The position numbers and the translations under genes are program-made. Shown here piece by piece: positions 6,390 to 7,752 of a DNA stretch of 7,752 nt (positions are counted from its first letter, which is position 1; every line of letters begins with the position of its first letter). The stretch spans positions 1-7,752 of the forward strand of contig WUQV01000083.1 of assembly GCA_009889585.1 (NCBI GenBank). Direction: 5' to 3'. Below the pieces are notes generated by a model. That model searched no databases. It was not told where the DNA came from and was given only the letters and a program-made list of their open reading frames with translations. The DNA is from Candidatus Bathyarchaeota archaeon (lineage in GTDB: Archaea; Thermoproteota; Bathyarchaeia; Bathyarchaeales; WUQV01).

Positions 6390-7187
6390 CTAAACGGAGC
6401 TCAAGAGGCTTTCCGTTCGTTTGAACTTCGCCGCTCGATTGGCGATTAACGCAGCCATCGCGCCGGCGGGGATGCCGCCGTCTATGTTGACGACGGCCAA
6501 CCCTAGCGAACACGATTGAAGCATAGCCATTAACGCGCTTAGGCCTTTTTCGCCGAAGCCGTAGCCGATCGACGTGGGGACGCCGATAACCGGCACGTCC
6601 ACCAAGCCGGCGACGACCGATGGTAACGCGCCCTCCCTTCCAGCCACCACGATGATAACGTCTACGTCCTCCTTCATCATCCTCTTAAGATGAGGGAAAA
6701 GCCGATGGATGCCGGCTACGCCTACGTCGTAAGCAACGAGGGCCTCGCAGCCCATCTCCTCGACCATTACCCTCGCCTCCTCGGCGATCGGTATATCGCC
6801 AGTTCCTGCAGCGAGAATCCCGACCTTTCCGCCAGTTTTCTTCGCGACGAAGCCCTCCTTTTTTAGTAAGATTACCTTAGCCGCTTCATGAAATTGAACG
6901 CTTACGTTCAAGGGGGCGGCTTTTATCACGGCGTCCGCGTGTTCCTTTAAGGCTCGGCTTACGATGGCCTTTCCTAACTCGTTTACGACATTCAGCGCTA
7001 TCCTAACGATATCATCAGTCCTCTTGCCCTCAGCTAAGATTACCTCCGGCACGCCTTTTCGAATCTCGCGGCCGACGTTTACCCTAGCGATATCGCCGAT
7101 TTCCTCTACTGCCAAAGGGCGTATGAGCCTTTCGGCCTCCTCAACTGATATCTCGCCTTTCTTAAGGCGATTAAGTACCTCCTTCAC
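6390..7187 (-). CDS. larB: LarB, pyridinium-3,5-biscarboxylic acid mononucleotide synthase
   Basis: LarB carboxylates and hydrolyses nicotinic acid adenine dinucleotide in the first step of nickel-pincer nucleotide cofactor synthesis; it is cytoplasmic. The predicted protein has 265 residues, close to the family length. The N-terminus (KEVLNRLKKGEISVEEAERL) and the VGREIRKGVPEVILAEGK segment (about 38-55) are typical. A PurE-like C-terminal domain follows: AAGTGDIPIAEEA (about 126-138), VGVAGIHRL, IIVVAGREGALPSVVAGL and VPVIGVPTSIGYG. MLQSC has Cys226 at the position of the LarB active-site Cys that forms the transient adduct. The family's NIDNG is NIDGG here. The frame is open upstream to an ATG at 7328, but that would overlap larC and add arginine-rich nonsense. 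The GTG at 7187 begins exactly where LarB proteins begin and has GAGGGG two bases upstream. It is divergent from larC. Confidence 0.92.
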   Translation of the reverse strand: MKEVLNRLKKGEISVEEAERLIRPLAVEEIGDIARVNVGREIRKGVPEVILAEGKRTDDIVRIALNVVNELGKAIVSRALKEHADAVIKAAPLNVSVQFHEAAKVILLKKEGFVAKKTGGKVGILAAGTGDIPIAEEARVMVEEMGCEALVAYDVGVAGIHRLFPHLKRMMKEDVDVIIVVAGREGALPSVVAGLVDVPVIGVPTSIGYGFGEKGLSALMAMLQSCSLGLAVVNIDGGIPAGAMAALIANRAAKFKRTESLLSSV

Positions 7188-7234
7188 GTCCCCTCTTAAT
7201 ATAGGGAGGGCGAATGAAGAATTAAAGGGTTCGT
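7188..7234. promoter_or_regulatory. 47-base divergent larB-larC promoter region
   Basis: Two TATA-like elements overlap in opposite orientation. On the plus strand TTAATATA (7196-7203) lies about 35 bases before the larC GTG. On the minus strand TTTAAT (7226-7221) lies about 36 bases before the larB GTG. Starts about 26 bases downstream would leave leaders of about 10 bases, into which AAAGGG (larC side) and GAGGGG (larB side) would fit as weak ribosome sites. The two promoters share the same DNA and could be co-regulated or compete. No operator dyad is evident. Confidence 0.35.
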
Positions 7235-7752
7235 GTGCGAGGCGACGAGCGCGTAATCGTCGTAGATTGTCAAACGGCTGGCGTATCGGGCGACATGATC
7301 TTAGGCGCCTTGATCGACTTAGGGGCAAATGTCTCTAAAGTCCTAGAGGCGATGGAGGCCGTCAAGGGCTACGTTAAAGGTTACGAAAGCTTAGAGGCCT
7401 TCGTTTACGACGTTACGAGGAGGAGGCTTCGAGCGAAAAGGGTCGACGTCAAAGCCGAGGGACCCATCGGCATGGCTGGAGCGGAATTCATAAGGGCCGT
7501 TAAGGATTGCGCTAAAGGCCTCGGTCTAAAGGAGGAGGAAGAACGTTTTGCGCTTAACTCCGTTCATACGATAGTGGAAGCTGAAGCAAAGGTCCATGGG
7601 GGAACGATCGACGAGGTCCATTTACACGAGATCGGTTCAGCTGAAACGGTCGCTGAAATAATCGGCACGACCGTTGCGCTTAACGACTTAGGCCTCTTTA
7701 GCGCGAAGGCTTATTCGACGCCCGTTGCCGTCGGCGGAGGCCTCTTTAAGTC
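7235..7752 (+). CDS. larC: LarC, nickel insertion enzyme of the pincer cofactor pathway (3' truncated by window edge)
   Basis: LarC is the CTP-dependent nickel chelatase that inserts Ni into pyridinium-3,5-bisthiocarboxylic acid mononucleotide, completing the LarA cofactor. The 172 residues present begin VRGDERVIVVDCQTAGVSGD; the DCQTAGVSGDMILGALIDLG segment (about 11-30) is the LarC N-terminal signature. Later come KVHGGTIDEV, HLHEIGSAETV and STPVAVGGGLFKS, matching the conserved HLHE motif and the P-VG-G segment. The GTG at 7235 is the only start codon after the in-frame TAA at 7223-7225 that precedes the conserved N-terminus, and AAAGGG (7224-7229) lies five bases before it. Many organisms encode LarC1 and LarC2 joined by a programmed frameshift; that junction would lie beyond the window. 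Confidence 0.9.
   Translation, partial: MRGDERVIVVDCQTAGVSGDMILGALIDLGANVSKVLEAMEAVKGYVKGYESLEAFVYDVTRRRLRAKRVDVKAEGPIGMAGAEFIRAVKDCAKGLGLKEEEERFALNSVHTIVEAEAKVHGGTIDEVHLHEIGSAETVAEIIGTTVALNDLGLFSAKAYSTPVAVGGGLFK

Noticed and set aside
6328..6513. Small Arg/His-rich minus-strand frame over the end of larB
   Set aside because: It is an out-of-frame shadow of the larB 3' end with no independent start signal.
7188..7328. N-terminal extension of larB back to an ATG at 7328
   Set aside because: The added residues are arginine-rich and unlike LarB, and they overlap the conserved N-terminus of larC on the other strand. The GTG at 7187 matches the family start.
1..7752. CRISPR array, tRNA or rRNA genes
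   Set aside because: I saw no regularly spaced repeats, no cloverleaf with a T-loop GTTC motif and no rRNA-like sequence on either strand.

Overview
The window looks archaeal. The support is TATA-like boxes about 26 bases from predicted starts, a leaderless-looking operon, GTG starts, heavy use of AGG and TTA codons, and an intein in a housekeeping-type ATPase. The gene content (LivF-type ABC ATPase, a MoxR/DUF58/DUF4129 membrane operon, LarB and LarC) would suit a thermophilic Thermoproteota or other TACK-group lineage. That placement is an inference; no rRNA or marker gene is present to fix it.

Layout, left to right. (1) 2-532 (+): the 3' three quarters of a LivF-type branched-chain amino-acid ABC transporter ATPase. 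(2) 533-1396: no intact gene. It holds a decayed or recoded small membrane-protein gene (697-1135, one frameshift at a run of five G and two in-frame TAG codons), then about 260 bases with only a faint coding relic. (3) 1397-6182 (-): a tightly packed five-gene operon, transcribed right to left from a TATA box at about 6207. Its order is a four-TM DUF4129-like protein, an unrecognised two-TM protein, a MoxR-family AAA+ ATPase, a DUF58/VWA-like protein and a polytopic membrane protein. Four of the five genes overlap or lie within 2 bases of the next, so they are probably translationally coupled. (4) 6390-7187 (-) larB and 7235 onward (+) larC: divergent genes for the nickel-pincer nucleotide cofactor, separated by 47 bases.

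The most notable object is a 173-residue mini-intein inside the MoxR ATPase (nucleotides 3810-4328). It begins at Cys directly after the Walker B region (ADEINRSPPK) and ends in His-Asn before Thr. All expected splicing residues are visible, and there is no room for a homing endonuclease. Removing it restores an uninterrupted MoxR sequence of 329 residues. The ATPase should therefore be inactive until the protein splices. Base composition steps down from about 51% to about 40% GC at the N-terminal intein border and stays low for about 1.3 kb into the C-extein and the start of the DUF58 gene. This suggests that the intein arrived with flanking DNA.

How the genes may work together: MoxR ATPases and DUF58 (VWA-like) proteins are usually encoded together and are thought to act as a chaperone/remodelling pair on membrane or metal-containing complexes. 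The DUF4129 and small membrane proteins would be the membrane platform. LarB and LarC make the cofactor of LarA-type racemases/epimerases; larA and larE are not in this window.
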